In this document: positions 55,606 through 64,000 of the stretch, piece by piece
How positions within the stretch are numbered: position 1 is the stretch's first letter
How the letters are laid out: each line of letters begins with the position of its first letter
Assembly (NCBI GenBank): GCA_030645615.1
Contig: JAUSNB010000063.1
Coordinates: forward strand, 186,777-250,776
Direction of reading: 5' to 3'
Length of the DNA stretch: 64,000 bases
From: Actinomycetota bacterium
Lineage (GTDB): Bacteria; Actinomycetota; Actinomycetes; S36-B12
The notes under the pieces: model-generated
The model's database searches: none
What the model saw: only the letters and a program-made list of their open reading frames with translations
What the model was told of the DNA's origin: nothing
Made by a program: the position numbers and the translations under genes

Positions 55606-56100
55606 CTAGCGACTCGCCCCGGCGACAATGGCCCACAGGACCAGGCCGAAGGCACCCAACACGATCATGGCTGCCCAGAGGCCGATGTTGATCCAGGACA
55701 CGATCTTCGCGGCGGTCACCAGACCCCGCCCCTCAAGCGCGCCGTCCGATGCGTCGAGCTCCTTGGTCGCCATGGACGCAAAGACCAATGCCACGATAGC
55801 GGCAGCAATCGGGCAAATCGCCCAGGAGGTAATAGCCAGGACAAGGGCAACGATGGCGTTGCTCGAGGTGCGGGGACCGCTGGCGTACGCAGGAGCCGGC
55901 GGATACGCGGTCGGGTACGCCGACGGGGCGGCCGGGTAGGCGCTGGTGGCAGCCGGTTCCGCCGCCGGCCACTGGGCAGGAGCGGCTGGGGCCGGCTCGG
56001 ACGTGACTGGCAGGTCCGACGCTGACTGGTCCGGCGCTGACTGGTCCGGCGCTGGGACCCCGTCGGCGGCGCGTTCGGACGGCTGGGTGGGCTCGCTCAT
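55606..56100 (-). CDS. DUF4190-like membrane protein
   Basis: 164 residues. A Pro/Ala/Tyr-rich cytoplasmic N-terminus of about 80 residues (YPAAPSAYPTAYPPAPAY) leads into two transmembrane helices (about 82-110 and 137-160). These are joined by a loop with MATKELDASDGALEGRGLVTAAKIVSW, the DUF4190 pattern. Function unknown. It lies between rpoC and rpsL with a terminator before it and the str promoter after it, so it is transcriptionally isolated. ATG 56100; the promoter is not obvious. Confidence 0.75.
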   Translation of the reverse strand: MSEPTQPSERAADGVPAPDQSAPDQSASDLPVTSEPAPAAPAQWPAAEPAATSAYPAAPSAYPTAYPPAPAYASGPRTSSNAIVALVLAITSWAICPIAAAIVALVFASMATKELDASDGALEGRGLVTAAKIVSWINIGLWAAMIVLGAFGLVLWAIVAGASR

Positions 56101-56137
56101 TCGATCACTGTACCCGCGACCTGTGGTCGCCGGAACG

Positions 56138-56172
56138 AAGCAAGGGCAGCCACGAGGTGGCTGCCCTTGCTT
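56138..56172 (-). terminator. rpoBC terminator
   Basis: A perfect 16-bp stem (AAGCAAGGGCAGCCAC with GTGGCTGCCCTTGCTT) with a 3-base loop starts 15 bases after the rpoC stop. The minus-strand sequence after it is only weakly T-rich. Textbook-quality terminator for the rpoBC transcript; it lies just before the DUF4190-like gene. Confidence 0.85.
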
Positions 56173-56186
56173 CAACGTGACGCGTA

Positions 56187-60059
<3,873 letters not shown>

Positions 60060-60112
60060 CTTGTGTGTCCTTCGTTCGGTTCGGTCTTCGGATCGTTCGG
60101 GTGAGGAGAGGA

Positions 60113-63577
<3,465 letters not shown>

Positions 63578-64000
63578 GATCAGTTCCTTCCACAGTGCGG
63601 CGAGTACCGCGCTGCCCGCTCCGGGCCACGCCGCGACAACCCGCACCTGTCAAGTCCGCGACGGGACAGCAGGCGTGGTTGGCGAGGGTTGGAGGGCAGC
63701 GCAAAGAGGCAGTCTACCCACGGGGGCACACCGCTGTCCACCTAGGGGGTGCGGGGCCGCCGACCTCGTCCCGGGCCGGGTACCCCTGACTGCGACAGCG
63801 AAGCTGAGCCGGGTACCGCGGGCGGGTCCTCGTCGAGCGGGCCGAAGCCCTAGGACTAGCCACGCGCAACGATCACGCGCAGCACGATGGTGAGGGACAA
63901 ATCCGCAAACGTCAAGCACTGGCAGGGGTTATCCCCACGTCGTGACCAAGCCGTGATCCGCGGAATGCGGCCGGAATGCGTGAGGGGCGGTCCGGGGCGA
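63578..64000. other. Intergenic region upstream of rpoB
   Basis: 423 bases with no supported gene; the short open frames here have no recognisable protein. The rpoB promoter and leader are in the proximal part. A TTGACG hexamer occurs further upstream (minus strand, 63910-63915) without a good -10 partner. The direct repeat GCCGGGTACC occurs at 63774-63783 and 63808-63817. rplL would be expected next to the right. Confidence 0.6.
63711..63740 (-). promoter_or_regulatory. Candidate rpoBC promoter
   Basis: On the minus strand TGGACA and TAGACT are 18 bases apart, giving a leader of about 125 bases before the TTG start of rpoB. Reasonable match; read-through from rplJL upstream probably contributes as well. 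Confidence 0.5.

Noticed and set aside
63578..64000. Small genes in the gap upstream of rpoB
   Set aside because: Open frames of 60-90 codons have no ribosome-binding site or recognisable protein and overlap the promoter region.

Overview
This window comes from the chromosome of a high-G+C actinobacterium. The evidence is a WhiB-family regulator, a histidine-tailed GroEL1 beside groES under CIRCE control, actinobacterial-type GuaB3, many GTG and some TTG starts, and a gene order close to the M. tuberculosis stretch from rpoB to whiB3-groEL1-guaB2-guaB3-choD (established knowledge). I cannot name a genus. I see no tRNA, rRNA, CRISPR array, insertion sequence or prophage.

Layout, left to right. 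(1) 1-6.9 kb, accessory: the C-terminal part of an HNH endonuclease; a dispanin-like membrane protein; a coxS-coxL-coxM operon for a form II (AYRGAGR-type) molybdenum hydroxylase; and three leftward envelope genes of unknown function, including a DUF6777-type protein. (2) 7-13.9 kb, all leftward: a MerR-type regulator with cobalamin-binding motifs, guaB2, guaB3, a GabD2-like aldehyde dehydrogenase and a ChoD-like GMC oxidoreductase. (3) 13.9-16.5 kb: whiB3 facing groES-groEL1, separated by a very long perfect hairpin, with two CIRCE elements and a promoter before groES. (4) 16.5-27.5 kb: a rightward THUMP-like methyltransferase, then a tightly overlapping leftward operon glmS-acpS-nnrDE-alr-hydrolase-tsaE-tsaB-rimI-tsaD-mmuM. 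It joins UDP-GlcNAc and D-alanine supply, carrier-protein activation, NAD(P)H repair and t6A tRNA modification. (5) 27.5-33.5 kb: a DUF389 membrane protein facing glmM, then rpsI, rplM, an ABC-F ATPase and truA.

(6) 33.4-63.6 kb: the core transcription and translation superoperons, all leftward. In transcription order these are rpoB-rpoC; a DUF4190-like gene; rpsL-rpsG-fusA-tuf; the S10 cluster (rpsJ to rpsQ); the spc cluster (rplN to secY-adk-map); a secreted endonuclease/exonuclease/phosphatase-family gene, unusual here; and infA-rpmJ-rpsM-rpsK-rpsD-rpoA-rplQ-truA. The last 420 bases hold the rpoB leader and promoter region.

Most of the window is ordinary core genome. The points most worth a second look are: truA, which has no canonical start codon and whose likely CTG start lies in a 16-bp hairpin; ribosomal protein S12 with a natural Arg at position 88, where Lys is usual; overlapping, mutually exclusive hairpins in the rpsL leader; the nuclease gene inside the ribosomal superoperon; the cobalamin-motif MerR regulator next to whiB3; the 63-nt perfect hairpin between whiB3 and groEL1; and the unassigned three-gene envelope operon.
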